Source: Bacillota bacterium | GTDB lineage: Bacteria > Bacillota > Dethiobacteria > DTU022 > UBA8154 | Direction: 5' to 3' | NCBI GenBank assembly: GCA_012728375.1 | Contig: JAAYFF010000063.1 | Coordinates: forward strand, 1 to 43,605 | Length of the DNA: 43,605 nt | Shown: positions 26,492 through 35,461 of the stretch, piece by piece | Numbering within the stretch: position 1 is the first letter of the stretch | Layout: each line of letters begins with the position of its first letter | The notes under the pieces: generated by a model | Told to the model about the DNA's origin: nothing | Database searches by the model: none | The model's input: the letters and a program-made list of their open reading frames with translations, nothing else | Made by a program: the position numbers and the translations under genes

Positions 26492-27550
26492 ATGAGGGGA
26501 AATTATTGCAGGAAATTTTTCCTTATATTATTCTGCTGCTTAGTTTTTCTTTTGTTGCCGGCGGGTTGTCTTCAGGAGATCATTCCCCAGCTTCTGGTTG
26601 AAAGGGACAAGGCTGAAGATGAAGGGATGCCGCCTAACGTAGAGAAGGAAGTAAAACCAATGGAAGATGTTCTACCGGAAGGTATTCTTCATTTCCAGGT
26701 CTTCTTTTGGGATGAAAAGGGAAAGCATCTTGTCCCTGTAACTATTGCCGCACCCTGGACAGAAGGAGTCGGGAGGGCTGCTTTAAACAGGCTTATTGCC
26801 GGGCCTACCCCGGCCCAAGAAATGCGATTCGGTTTAACTTCAGTGCTGCCTCCCGCTACGGAGGTCCTTGGATTGACAATTCGGGAAGGGTTGGCCAGGG
26901 CGGACTTCAGCAAAGCTTTCCTGGAATATGATCCGGAGATGGAAAGGGAGGTTATCGATAGTGTGGTTTTTACCCTTTTGCAATTTCCTTCCGTTGAAGA
27001 GGTAGAGATTATGATTGAAGGAACTGTCCCCAAGGTTTTCCCCGGGGGAACGCCAGGTGAGAGTTCTTTTACCCGCCAGAGGGGCATTAACCTGGAAGTA
27101 GCGGATGAACTGGAGGATTACGGGGATACACAACAGGCAGTACTTTATTTCTGCCATGCCATGGGCGACAGCCATGTTTTTTATATTCCGGTAACCCGGG
27201 TTATTGCCGGGGAAAGGAGTTTCCCCAGGGCAGTCTTGGAAGAGCTTCTACGCGGTCCGCGGAGTAAAAGCGGGCTATTTAGCGAAATCCCTCCCGGAAC
27301 AACTTTAAGGGAAGTTGCTGTGGAGGGTGACTTGATTATAGCTGATTTTTCCCGCGAGATTCTCAATTATCGCGGCGGTATTAGCGGTGAAGAACATCTT
27401 TTCAGGCAAATAGTTTATACTTTGTCGGCTATTCCCGAGGTAAAAAGGGTGCAGATCCTGGTGGAAGGGGAAGCCATAGACCTTCCTTACGGAATTTCCT
27501 TTAAAGAACCTATAAACGCATCATCGCTTTTAATAAATCTGCTCGTTTGA
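26492..27550 (+). CDS. Lipoprotein with two GerMN domains
   Basis: A signal peptide ends in L-L-P-A-G-C, with Cys26 as the lipid site. Two repeats of the GerMN (spore germination/sporulation) domain follow, at about residues 65-175 and 205-340, each with the pattern L-L-x-G-P, an L/I-P-P x-T x-L/V motif, and D-F-S. GerM-type lipoproteins belong to the spore coat/germination and sporulation machinery. The ORF can open at GTG 26474, but ATG 26492 has AGGGGAG six bases before it. Single GerM in Bacillus subtilis also has two such domains. Confidence 0.85.
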   Translation: MRGNYCRKFFLILFCCLVFLLLPAGCLQEIIPQLLVERDKAEDEGMPPNVEKEVKPMEDVLPEGILHFQVFFWDEKGKHLVPVTIAAPWTEGVGRAALNRLIAGPTPAQEMRFGLTSVLPPATEVLGLTIREGLARADFSKAFLEYDPEMEREVIDSVVFTLLQFPSVEEVEIMIEGTVPKVFPGGTPGESSFTRQRGINLEVADELEDYGDTQQAVLYFCHAMGDSHVFYIPVTRVIAGERSFPRAVLEELLRGPRSKSGLFSEIPPGTTLREVAVEGDLIIADFSREILNYRGGISGEEHLFRQIVYTLSAIPEVKRVQILVEGEAIDLPYGISFKEPINASSLLINLLV

Positions 27551-27669
27551 TGCTCTGGAAAGCAGTTAAGGACATAATTGCCAGCGGGGAGAAGCGAAAA
27601 ATTATTAGCCCGGAAACGAATAATAAAAATAGTCGCAGCGGTGCGGACGAAACGAGGAAAGGAGAACAT

Positions 27670-29019
27670 ATGAGGAATTATTGCAGAGAAAGGGCCGAAC
27701 TTCGAAACGTTCAGATTAAAAGAGGCTATCTCCGGTATGCAGAGGGGTCGGCGTTAATAGAAATAGGTGATACCCGTGTGCTGTGTGCTGCTACTGTAGA
27801 AGAAAATGTTCCGGCTTGGATGAAAGGGGAGAAGCGGGGTTGGGTAACGGCTGAGTATTCTCTGCTTCCCCGGGCAACACACAAAAGAAATGTTCGCGAC
27901 GCAACCAGGGGGAAAGTTAGCGGCCGTACTTCGGAAATACAGAGGTTTATCGGGCGTGCCCTGCGGGCTGTGGTAGATTTTGAGGCTCTGGGAGAGAGAA
28001 CCATCTGGCTGGATTGTGATGTGCTGCAGGCTGACGGAGGAACGAGAACAGCTGCGGTAACGGGTGCTTTTGTCGCCTTGGCCGAAGCGTGCCATTTTTT
28101 AGAACGGGAGAAAAAGATTTCCCGTTTTCCCCTAAAAGATTTTGTTGCTGCAGTCAGCGCGGGTATTGTGGACGGAAAAGCACTGCTGGATCTTTCTTTT
28201 GGAGAGGACAGTGAGGCGCAGGTGGATATGAATGTTGTTATGACAGGTAGCGGCCATCTGGTTGAGATTCAAGGAACTGCTGAGAAGGAACCCTTTCATA
28301 AAGACGAACTCGATCAGCTCCTACAACTTGCAGCCCGGGGAATAGAATTTCTTATTTCTGTTCAGCGGGAATCGCTGGGAGAAATTGCTGCGAAAATAGG
28401 GTCCTCGCCTCCCAAAAGGAAGCTGCTTCTGGCTTCATTTAATGAGGGAAAAATTAAGGAACTTAAGGAGATCCTCGCCCCGCTACCCTTGGAGATTATA
28501 TCGCTCCGAGATTTTCCGGGTATTTCTCCCGTAGAAGAGACCGGCTCCACTTTCGAAGAAAATGCTGTCTTAAAGGCGGAAACCTATGCCAAGCTAACGG
28601 GGCAGATGGTCCTGGCTGACGATTCCGGCCTGGAGGTGGACTATCTGAACGGTAAACCCGGCGTCTATTCCGCCCGCTTTACCGGCGAAGGAGCTAGCGA
28701 TGAGCAAAACAACGCGCTTTTGCTAAAAATGATGGAAAAAGTCCCCCCTGCTGAAAGAAAGGCGCGTTTTGTCTGCGTAATTGCAATTGCTGTCCCAGGC
28801 GGGAAGACGCATACAGTTAAGGGAATCTGCGAGGGGAGTATTGTTGACAGCCCGCGGGGTAAACTGGGGTTTGGCTACGACCCTCTGTTTCTTCCCCTAG
28901 AGGGAAATAAAACATTCGCGGAGATGGATCCTGATGCCAAAAACAAAATCAGCCATCGGGGAAAAGCTTTAAAGGAAGCGGGAGAACTCCTGAAGAAAAT
29001 TTGTTACGATAAATGTTAA
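27670..29019 (+). CDS. rph: RNase PH - dITP/XTP pyrophosphatase (RdgB) fusion
   Basis: Residues 1-~245 are a full RNase [37 protein letters not shown], and [13 protein letters not shown]. It trims tRNA 3' ends using phosphate. Residues ~248-449 are an RdgB/HAM1 nucleotide-sanitising domain: [35 protein letters not shown], and S-H-R-G-K-A. The frame is open from 27547, but ATG 27670 has AAAGGAG five bases before it and matches the family start. The two genes are adjacent in many Firmicutes; here they are one protein. Confidence 0.92.
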   Translation: MRNYCRERAELRNVQIKRGYLRYAEGSALIEIGDTRVLCAATVEENVPAWMKGEKRGWVTAEYSLLPRATHKRNVRDATRGKVSGRTSEIQRFIGRALRAVVDFEALGERTIWLDCDVLQADGGTRTAAVTGAFVALAEACHFLEREKKISRFPLKDFVAAVSAGIVDGKALLDLSFGEDSEAQVDMNVVMTGSGHLVEIQGTAEKEPFHKDELDQLLQLAARGIEFLISVQRESLGEIAAKIGSSPPKRKLLLASFNEGKIKELKEILAPLPLEIISLRDFPGISPVEETGSTFEENAVLKAETYAKLTGQMVLADDSGLEVDYLNGKPGVYSARFTGEGASDEQNNALLLKMMEKVPPAERKARFVCVIAIAVPGGKTHTVKGICEGSIVDSPRGKLGFGYDPLFLPLEGNKTFAEMDPDAKNKISHRGKALKEAGELLKKICYDKC

Positions 29020-29078
29020 ATTACAAAATAATAAATGTAACTGCAGATGGAGCAAAGCTTTTGTAATTTTTATTTACA

Positions 29079-29111
29079 TCCGTGAGGCTGTCTCAACCTC
29101 ACGGATTTTTT
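29079..29111 (+). terminator. Intrinsic terminator after rph-rdgB
   Basis: TCCGTGAGG and CCTCACGGA form a perfect nine-base stem with a nine-base loop, followed directly by TTTTTT. Confidence 0.88.
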
Positions 29112-29388
29112 GAATTAAAGTGTATTTATTTTTTTAATTTATCTATCATTTAGTTATTTTGTATTGTTTTTATTTAAAAATAGTGCTAAAATAAAAAAAG
29201 TAAGAAATTTAAGATTTAATAATTACTTTGGAGAATGTTCGCTTCCCTTAAATAAATATGCCAATTATTACCTCTGCTGGGATTTTACGCTTTTAAAATG
29301 TTATATGAAATTCTCTCTATTTGAAAGTGATTTTTTTCCCTTAATAAATCAGGCAACTATAAAATATTTCAGAAAGGGGCAATAAATA

Positions 29389-30735
29389 ATGCAAAAAAAA
29401 GAAACACAAAAATATTGGAATCCGATCTTAGAAACGTTGCCACCCAAAAAAATTAAAGAGCTGCAATTCAAAAAATTTAAGCGTATTGTTGAATGGGCGT
29501 ATGCAAATTCCAAGTTGTACCGCCGTTTATACGATGATGCCGGATTTAAACCGGAAGATTTAAAAAGGTGGGAGGATATTTATAAAGTACCCATCGTTCA
29601 AAAAGAAGACTACCGTAAAGCACAGGCTAAAGAACCCTGGCCGTATGGTGACACCCTTTGTGTCCCGCTGGATGATGTAACAGAATATCACCAAACCAGC
29701 GGCACAACGGGTCAGCCTGTGTACCAGCCGGATACCTGGCAGGATTGGGAGTGGTGGTCTGAAATGTGGGCATATATTCTCTGGGCCCAGGGTTTTCGTA
29801 AAAGTGACCGGGTATTTATTCCTTTCGGTTACAATGTGACCATGGCTTCCTGGGCGGGTCATTATGCCAGTGAAAAAGTCGGTTGTGAAGTTGTTCCCGG
29901 TGGTATCCTGAATACCGAAGAACGGTTGCTGAAAATTAAAGAACTGAAAGCCTCCGCTATTATGGCTTCTCCTTCCTATGTTATAAAAATGGCGGAAACC
30001 TGCAAAAAACAGCTGAAGATGGACCCCAGCGAACTGAATATCCAAAAAATACTTTGTGCGGGAGAACCGGGAGCCAGCGTTCCCTCAACAAAGAAACGCA
30101 TGGAGGAGGAGTGGAATACAAAGGTATATGACAACGTCATGGCTACCGAAGTAGGCGGATGGGCATACGAATGTACATCCCAACCGGGGGGCTTGCACGT
30201 TAATGAAGCTTTCTTCCTGGTTGAACTTGTGGATATTGATACGGGAGATCCCATTGAAGAGCTTCATATTCCGGGCAAGATTATAATAACTGCTTTTGAT
30301 CGCTATGCACAACCCTGTATCAGATTTGATACCAAAGATATAAGCATGTGGGGAAAACCCTGTGAATGCGGACGCACTTATAGAATACTTAAAGGCGGGG
30401 TTCACGGCCGTGTGGACCATATAACGAAGATTAAGGGAGTGTCATTTAATCCCCTTTCTGTTGAAGAAGTTGTTCGCAATACACCGGAACTTGCCGATGA
30501 ATATTTTCTTGAAGTTAAAGAGGAGGGCGCTGCTGAAGTACTAATTTTAAAGGTGGAAAAACGTCCGGATGTGAGCATTGACACCGAGACATTGAAACAT
30601 AACCTGGCCCGCCAGCTTCGGTTAAAAACAAATCTTAACTTCCGAATAGAATTCCTGGAGTACGGTACTTTGCCTCGCCCGGAAGTAAAAATCCAACGGT
30701 TCATAGATCTGAGAACAAATAAAGGGAAAAGGTAA
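29389..30735 (+). CDS. Phenylacetate-CoA ligase (PaaK)-family adenylate-forming enzyme
   Basis: At 448 residues this is the PaaK type, with the phosphate-binding P-loop Y-H-Q-T-S-G-T-T-G-Q-P, a middle A-T-E-V-G-G-W-A-Y-E adenylate motif, F-D-T-K-D and a C-terminal G-R-V-D-H-I-T-K-I-K-G-V domain with the mobile lysine site. It would activate a carboxylic acid (aryl or other) as acyl-AMP and then CoA thioester. The substrate is not evident and no aromatic-degradation neighbour is present. AAAGGGG precedes the ATG. The 73-codon frame before it is rejected. Confidence 0.85.
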   Translation: MQKKETQKYWNPILETLPPKKIKELQFKKFKRIVEWAYANSKLYRRLYDDAGFKPEDLKRWEDIYKVPIVQKEDYRKAQAKEPWPYGDTLCVPLDDVTEYHQTSGTTGQPVYQPDTWQDWEWWSEMWAYILWAQGFRKSDRVFIPFGYNVTMASWAGHYASEKVGCEVVPGGILNTEERLLKIKELKASAIMASPSYVIKMAETCKKQLKMDPSELNIQKILCAGEPGASVPSTKKRMEEEWNTKVYDNVMATEVGGWAYECTSQPGGLHVNEAFFLVELVDIDTGDPIEELHIPGKIIITAFDRYAQPCIRFDTKDISMWGKPCECGRTYRILKGGVHGRVDHITKIKGVSFNPLSVEEVVRNTPELADEYFLEVKEEGAAEVLILKVEKRPDVSIDTETLKHNLARQLRLKTNLNFRIEFLEYGTLPRPEVKIQRFIDLRTNKGKR

Positions 30736-30752
30736 ATTCAAAGGAGCATAAA

Positions 30753-30809
30753 ACAGGAATTCCGCAAAGCTCGGAGTTTATATTAAAAACGTTTTTGCGG
30801 AATTCCTGT
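30753..30809 (+). terminator. Long perfect inverted repeat after the PaaK-like gene
   Basis: ACAGGAATTCCGCAAA and TTTGCGGAATTCCTGT are perfect 16-base complements with a 25-base loop, starting 18 bases after the stop codon. No clear T run follows. It may be a terminator or an RNA stabiliser at the 3' end; its palindromic arms could also be a transposon scar. Confidence 0.5.
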
Positions 30810-30871
30810 CAGTTTAGAATAGCATCTTGCAAATCTTCGTTTGTTATGGTAATATTGTGCGTAACGTTAGG

Positions 30872-30948
30872 CGGGGCGTGGCGCAGCTTGGTAGCGCGCT
30901 TGGTTTGGGACCAAGAGGTCGCAGGTTCGAATCCTGTCGCCCCGACCA
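30872..30948 (+). tRNA. tRNA-Pro (TGG anticodon)
   Basis: The acceptor CGGGGCG pairs with CGCCCCG, and the CCA is encoded. The anticodon stem CTTGG/CCAAG encloses the loop TTTGGGA with anticodon TGG, and the T-arm carries GGTTCGAATCC. All four stems close. It is 77 bases long including CCA. Confidence 0.97.
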
Positions 30949-31036
30949 ATAAGATATATAACTGCTTGCACCTTTGAACGAAAAGGTTTATAATTAAAAG
31001 GTGTTAAAAAGTGTTGAGAGTTCATAATAAATGCGT

Positions 31037-31110
31037 GCGGGTGTAGCTCAATGGCAGAGCCCTGGCCTTCCAAGCCAGTCGCGTGGGTTCGATTCCCATC
31101 ACCCGCTCCA
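31037..31110 (+). tRNA. tRNA-Gly (TCC anticodon)
   Basis: The acceptor GCGGGTG pairs with CACCCGC and is followed by T and CCA. The anticodon stem CTGGC/GCCAG encloses CTTCCAA, giving TCC. The T-arm has GGGTTCGATTCCC. It is 74 bases long including CCA and sits 88 bases after tRNA-Pro. Confidence 0.97.
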
Positions 31111-31208
31111 TTTTTTTTGTGCAAAAGAAGGTTGGTCCTTTCGCATGTTAACATGCCTGAATAGTTGCAAGACTTTCAAGAAAGAATCTTCTGGAGGGAA
31201 TTGTTAAG

Positions 31209-31853
31209 ATGAAAAGCACTGAGGTGTTTATTTCCAGCAGCGGCCCGGCCTTGGAAGCGCGCCTGGATCTTCCGGATTTGCCTCCGCCTTTTCCGGGGGT
31301 GCTCATTTGTCACCCACACCCCCTTTATGGAGGAAATATGAACAATAATGTAGTTATAGGCGTGGGGAATTGTTTGGTAAAAAAAGGTTTTGCTGTTTTG
31401 CGTTTTAATTTTCGGGGAGTGGGCAGGAGCGAGGGAACATTTGACGAAGGCAACGGTGAACAGGATGATGCCCGCGCCTGTCTCAAATTCCTTCTGGAAA
31501 GGGAAGAGATTGATCCCGAAAGGATAGGGCTTGTGGGGTACTCCTTCGGAGGAATGATAGCTCTATCTGTGGGCGTGCGGGAAGACGCTGTCAGGGTAAT
31601 GGCGGGAATATCCCCGATTATGCCCAAGGATATATTGAAGGGATGCAACAAGCCAAAGATAATTTTCAGCGGGACGGAGGATAACATGGTTCCTTCGAGG
31701 CTGATTTTGCAGGAAACGAAAAAAGCCGGGGAACATACGGAAATCAAGGTTATCGACGATGCCGACCACTTTTGGTGGGGCTATGAAAGACAGCTGGGAG
31801 AAATGGTAGCCGCTTTTTTTGCAGATAATTTTAGCAATGCCGGAGAACAATAA
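31209..31853 (+). CDS. Alpha/beta hydrolase (dienelactone-type/UPF0227-like)
   Basis: A 214-residue serine hydrolase fold with C-H-P-H-P-L-Y-G-G-N-M (oxyanion region), N-F-R-G-V-G-R-S-E-G, the nucleophile elbow G-Y-S-F-G-G (Ser), an acid near G-T-E-D and the catalytic His in D-A-D-H-F-W. These small hydrolases act on esters or peptides in the cytoplasm; the substrate cannot be told. TGGAGG lies about ten bases before the ATG. It stands alone between the tRNAs and the repeat element. Confidence 0.85.
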   Translation: MKSTEVFISSSGPALEARLDLPDLPPPFPGVLICHPHPLYGGNMNNNVVIGVGNCLVKKGFAVLRFNFRGVGRSEGTFDEGNGEQDDARACLKFLLEREEIDPERIGLVGYSFGGMIALSVGVREDAVRVMAGISPIMPKDILKGCNKPKIIFSGTEDNMVPSRLILQETKKAGEHTEIKVIDDADHFWWGYERQLGEMVAAFFADNFSNAGEQ

Positions 31854-31869
31854 GACAAAAGAACGTCTT

Positions 31870-32076
31870 TATTCTGCTGCATTAAACAAAATTTGCTTTG
31901 AGTCGTGAGCTGCAAAAACAGCCCATGAAGACGTAATAATTTTGAAGCAAAAATGGCAGGATGCCATTTTTAGGGCCACTGAACAGGACGTTCAATTGGC
32001 CCGTGCGAAAAATTGTGAGTCAAATGGTTGCTGTTTTCAGCGAACGCTTTGCAAATAGAGTTTATGCAGTAGAATA
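31870..32076 (+). repeat. Structured repeat element, copy A
   Basis: About 205 bases are repeated at 41276-41482 (about ten differences by eye). The ends pair: TTCTGCTGCATTAAAC (31872-31887) with GTTTATGCAGTAGAA (32060-32074). Inside, ATTTGC (31891-31896) pairs with GCAAAT (32051-32056). Four hairpins fold between: 31903-31928; 31949-31971 with loop AGGAT on a nine-base stem; 31973-32002 with loop AGGAC; and 32027-32045 with loop TTTT. There is no coding frame of note. It ends seven bases before the M20 peptidase ribosome site, so it lies in that gene's leader if transcribed. Confidence 0.8.
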
Positions 32077-32099
32077 AGCCTTAAGGAGGTAGACAATAT

Positions 32100-33383
32100 T
32101 TGAACCCGGAGCAAATTCTCTCCGATTTGATCAGGATAAATACGGTAAATCCCCCGGGAAACGAGATGGAGGCCGCGCTTTATCTGAAAGATCTTTTTGC
32201 GCGGGCAGGTGTGCCCGGTGAAATAGTGGAAACGGGAAAAGGCCGGGGAAATTTTTTCGCCAGAACGGGAAGCGGTTCAAAACGTCTTCTTTTTCTTTCC
32301 CATCTCGATGTGGTCCCTGTAGGAGAAGGATGGGATTTTGATCCTTTCTCGGGAGAAATACGGGAAGGAATGGTTTTGGGACGGGGAGCGCTGGATTGTA
32401 AAGGATTGGTTGCCGCCCAGGCCTTTACTTTTTTAAAACTTGTTCGTGAAAAAGTACCCTTAAACGGCACCCTGATTTTTGCTGCAACTGCTGATGAGGA
32501 AAGAGGTGGGGACTTTGGTGTGAAAAGCCTGCTGGATGATGTCCCTGAGAAACTTCAGGCTGACTTTGCCATAAACGAAGGAGGGGAGGAACCCCTTAAA
32601 TTAAACGGCAGGACGGTGTTTTTTATCCAGATCGGGGAAAAGGGTACCGCCTGGAGCAAATTGACCGCGTCTGGTGTCTCCTGCCATGGCTCAATCCCTT
32701 CGCTGGGAGATAATGCGGTTGTAAAAATGGTCCGCGCCCTCAATAACCTGGCCGGCTGCCGGCCGCAGGTTACCTTAATCCCGGAGGTTAAATATATGCT
32801 CCAGGAGCTTACCGGAATTTTGGGGCTGAATATTAATGTGGATGAGCAAAACGTGGATTCCATTCTGGAAAATTTTAAAAACAGGACTTTTGTGGAGACC
32901 TTGCGGGCCATGACGCGCATGACCATTTCCCCCAATGTGGTGCAGGGGGGAAGCAAGACCAATGTTGTTCCCGATATGTGTACCGCGAGCATCGATATAC
33001 GCATACTGCCGGGGCAGGACAAGGAATACGTACTACGGGAGCTCCGCAGGTATATCGGGGAAAAAATTAATATCGAAGTGACAAACTATTATCCGCCTAC
33101 TTTTTCTTCTTCCCAATCGGAGCATTACCGGGCTATTGTAGAAGCAACCCGGGATGTTGCCGGCACGGAAGCAATCTGCCTTCCATGCATCTCCACCGGG
33201 GCAACTGATTCCCGTTTTCTCCGGGAAGCGGGGATTCCTTCCTACGGTATCGGCCTTATGGCCGAGGGATTTGACCGGGAGCTCTTAACTACTGTTCACG
33301 GTAAAAATGAGAGGATAGACGTGGCGAGCCTGCATTTTATCGCATTTTTTCTCGAAAGACTGGCCATAAAGTACCTGTCCTAG
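32100..33383 (+). CDS. M20-family metallopeptidase (ArgE/DapE/peptidase type)
   Basis: A 427-residue di-zinc hydrolase with the M20 pattern: S-H-L-D-V-V-P (first metal His and Asp), G-R-G-A-L-D-C-K-G (bridging Asp), A-D-E-E-R-G-G (catalytic Glu and metal Glu), N-E-G-G, and a late T-T-V-H-G-K-N-E metal His. A lid domain lies between about residues 185 and 300. It removes N-acyl or N-terminal residues from amino acids or peptides; the exact substrate is uncertain (succinyl-diaminopimelate desuccinylase is one option). TTG is the start, with AAGGAGG nine bases upstream. Confidence 0.88.
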   Translation: MNPEQILSDLIRINTVNPPGNEMEAALYLKDLFARAGVPGEIVETGKGRGNFFARTGSGSKRLLFLSHLDVVPVGEGWDFDPFSGEIREGMVLGRGALDCKGLVAAQAFTFLKLVREKVPLNGTLIFAATADEERGGDFGVKSLLDDVPEKLQADFAINEGGEEPLKLNGRTVFFIQIGEKGTAWSKLTASGVSCHGSIPSLGDNAVVKMVRALNNLAGCRPQVTLIPEVKYMLQELTGILGLNINVDEQNVDSILENFKNRTFVETLRAMTRMTISPNVVQGGSKTNVVPDMCTASIDIRILPGQDKEYVLRELRRYIGEKINIEVTNYYPPTFSSSQSEHYRAIVEATRDVAGTEAICLPCISTGATDSRFLREAGIPSYGIGLMAEGFDRELLTTVHGKNERIDVASLHFIAFFLERLAIKYLS

Positions 33384-33470
33384 CTTTCATCTAGAAAAAA
33401 TTGGTTATCTGCCGGCGATGGTAAGGTTCCTCATCATCCCCGGCAGGAAAGGACGGTATTACGGTATTTT

Positions 33471-34178
33471 ATGAAAGAATCTCGAAATAATTGGTGGCTT
33501 GGGCTGGTGGTTATAGCCCTGGGAGTGCTCATACTGCTGAACAATTTGGGCATTGCAGATATTTCTTCCGCCGGTAGACTCATTCGCAATTACTGGCCGC
33601 TTCTGCTGGTAATTCTGGGATTGAGGATCCTGCAACAGAAAAACGGGGCAGGTTACCTTTCAGGCGGCATACTAATATTCCTTGGGTTTCTGCTGCAGGG
33701 GGGAAAACTTGGGCTTCTGGATTTTGACATTTCCTTGCTTTGGAAAGCATTCTGGCCTGTTATACTAATTTTGCTCGGCATAAGCATCCTCAGGGGGCCA
33801 AAATGGCAGGAAAAAAGTAATTGGGCTGTTATGGGGGGAATCGATAGGACCAAGCATCCCTGGAAACTGGAAAATGGCAACTATCTGGCCTTTATGGGCG
33901 GTATCACCCTGGATTTACGCCAAGCGGAAATGGAAAGAAAGGAATATTTTTTGAACTGTACTGCTCTGATGGGCGGCATAGATATTATCGTGCCGGAAGA
34001 TCTAACTGTTGTTTGCCGGGGGACGGCTATCCTCGGAGGGATAGATTTCCTGGGCAAAAGTAACGGCGGAATTTTTGCCACTGATGAAGGACAGCAGGGC
34101 GGACATAATTCAGACCGGGTGGTTAATATTTCTGCACTGGCAGTCATGGGAGGAGTGGATGTAAAGGTAAAAACTTAA
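33471..34178 (+). CDS. LiaF-like membrane protein (DUF5668 type)
   Basis: The N-terminal half has four or so hydrophobic segments in two repeated units, W-W-L-G-L-V-V-I-A-L-G-V-L-I-L-L-N-N-L and W-P-V-I-L-I-L-L-G-I-S-I-L. The C-terminal half is a soluble LiaF/DUF2154-type beta domain with repeated G-G-I/V-D and M-G-G-I motifs. LiaF proteins inhibit a sensor kinase in cell-envelope stress systems. No kinase is adjacent, so its partner is elsewhere, or the 2989-4189 pair is a distant candidate. Confidence 0.8.
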   Translation: MKESRNNWWLGLVVIALGVLILLNNLGIADISSAGRLIRNYWPLLLVILGLRILQQKNGAGYLSGGILIFLGFLLQGGKLGLLDFDISLLWKAFWPVILILLGISILRGPKWQEKSNWAVMGGIDRTKHPWKLENGNYLAFMGGITLDLRQAEMERKEYFLNCTALMGGIDIIVPEDLTVVCRGTAILGGIDFLGKSNGGIFATDEGQQGGHNSDRVVNISALAVMGGVDVKVKT

Positions 34179-34196
34179 CGCTTTTATTATAAATAG

Positions 34197-35234
34197 TCAA
34201 CAGGAAGAACAATAAAGATTTTTATTTTTGCTTCCTTGGGATATGCTTTTTACCTTTCCCCTTTGTTCCATATATTTTAAGTGTGCCAGCGTTTCTGCTA
34301 AAGCCATCCACCGCAGCTCTACTGTAAATTTATCCCATGGCAAAGGGATATTCCAGCTTACTTTGGAAGCTATTTCATAAGCACTTTTGCCGTTTACATC
34401 GAGAACAGAGGCAATTTCACCTTCTCTGCGGCAATGGTGTTTTTTTATTTCCAAAATCCTGTCCCGGTGGTTCCGGAAGGCGCGGCGATGTCCCGGAAGA
34501 ATGGTTTCAATCTCCAGATTAAATACCCTGTCAAGGCTTCTTAAATAATCAGCCAGGGGATTTTGGTCATCTCCTGACCAAAGAAAAATTGCCGGAGTAA
34601 TTGTCTCCAGGATGTGATCGCCGGAAAAAAGAAGCTTTTCGTTGGGTTCGTAGAGGCAAATGTGCCCACAGGAATGTCCGGGCGTCATCAGACATCTAAG
34701 GGAGTATTTTCCAACATTTAATATTTCTCCATCCCCAATAATTTGGAAGCGGGTTTTTCGGGAGGGTGTCCGGCCTTCATAAAATTTCACTGCTTCCTTT
34801 ATTTCATCCAATGGAAACTTTTTTAGGAAGTCCGGGGTATTGTTAATAAATTTTTTTAATTCTTCTTCGGGAAAGCCGTTTTTTAACCCATGAACAAGGC
34901 CTGCCTTCCACCTTCCCAGGTCCTCCCAATAAACTGCTTCAGGGAAGGTAAGATAAATTGTTGATCTATTTGAAGCTATGGAAGGAGCAAGGCCGAAATG
35001 ATCCTCATGAAAGTGGGTGATAAAAAAATCCGTTCTTTCCAAATCTACATCAAGTTCCCGAAGTGCTTTAAGCAAAGCTGCTCTGCATTCTTTCTCATCT
35101 ATTCCCGAGTCAATAAGAAGATCGCGCTCATCCCCTTTCAGCAGGTAGGAGTTCACCGTTTGCAGCGCGAAGTCGGGAAGGGGCAGTTCAATCCGGAAGA
35201 TTCCGGGCAAGATTTTTTCGATCATTTTTTTCAT
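34197..35234 (-). CDS. Metallo-beta-lactamase-fold hydrolase
   Basis: The MBL zinc motif appears as H-F-H-E-D-H-F-G near residue 95; further ligands are the His in T-P-G-H-S-C-G-H and Asp in S-G-D-H-I-L. A ~70-residue insert (M-K-...-K-F-I-N) follows the first site, and an extra C-terminal helical domain runs to 345 residues, as in RNase Z-distant, thioesterase-like or lactonase-like MBL groups. The substrate is unknown. The first ATG has only AACAGG beside it; ATG at 35223-35225 is an alternative start with slightly better spacing. It converges on the LiaF-like gene. Confidence 0.85.
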   Translation of the reverse strand: MKKMIEKILPGIFRIELPLPDFALQTVNSYLLKGDERDLLIDSGIDEKECRAALLKALRELDVDLERTDFFITHFHEDHFGLAPSIASNRSTIYLTFPEAVYWEDLGRWKAGLVHGLKNGFPEEELKKFINNTPDFLKKFPLDEIKEAVKFYEGRTPSRKTRFQIIGDGEILNVGKYSLRCLMTPGHSCGHICLYEPNEKLLFSGDHILETITPAIFLWSGDDQNPLADYLRSLDRVFNLEIETILPGHRRAFRNHRDRILEIKKHHCRREGEIASVLDVNGKSAYEIASKVSWNIPLPWDKFTVELRWMALAETLAHLKYMEQRGKVKSISQGSKNKNLYCSSC

Positions 35235-35461
35235 CCTGTTTTAAATAATAATAGTAACTACTAATATTCTAACATAAGACATTAACAATTGGAACTTTTT
35301 TCATTGGCAGCCGTCTAAGCTAAGTGAATATGAATTGGAGATTTTTTATGGTATATTTGTAAAGGGATGCCAGCCGGAAAATAAAGAGCAGCGGTGTGGT
35401 GTCAAGCAAACAGCCGGAAATTATTTAATAAAATTGTAGGCTCTACAAGGAGGCAAAGTTA

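Noticed and set aside
29164-29385. 73-codon plus-strand frame before the PaaK-like gene
   Set aside because: A TTG start in very A/T-rich sequence with no ribosome site and no recognisable motif; it looks like leader sequence.
31870-32076. Structured repeat as a CRISPR array or tRNA-like unit
   Set aside because: There are only two distant copies with no repeat-spacer pattern and no tRNA fold; end pairing and hairpins fit a structured RNA or MITE better.
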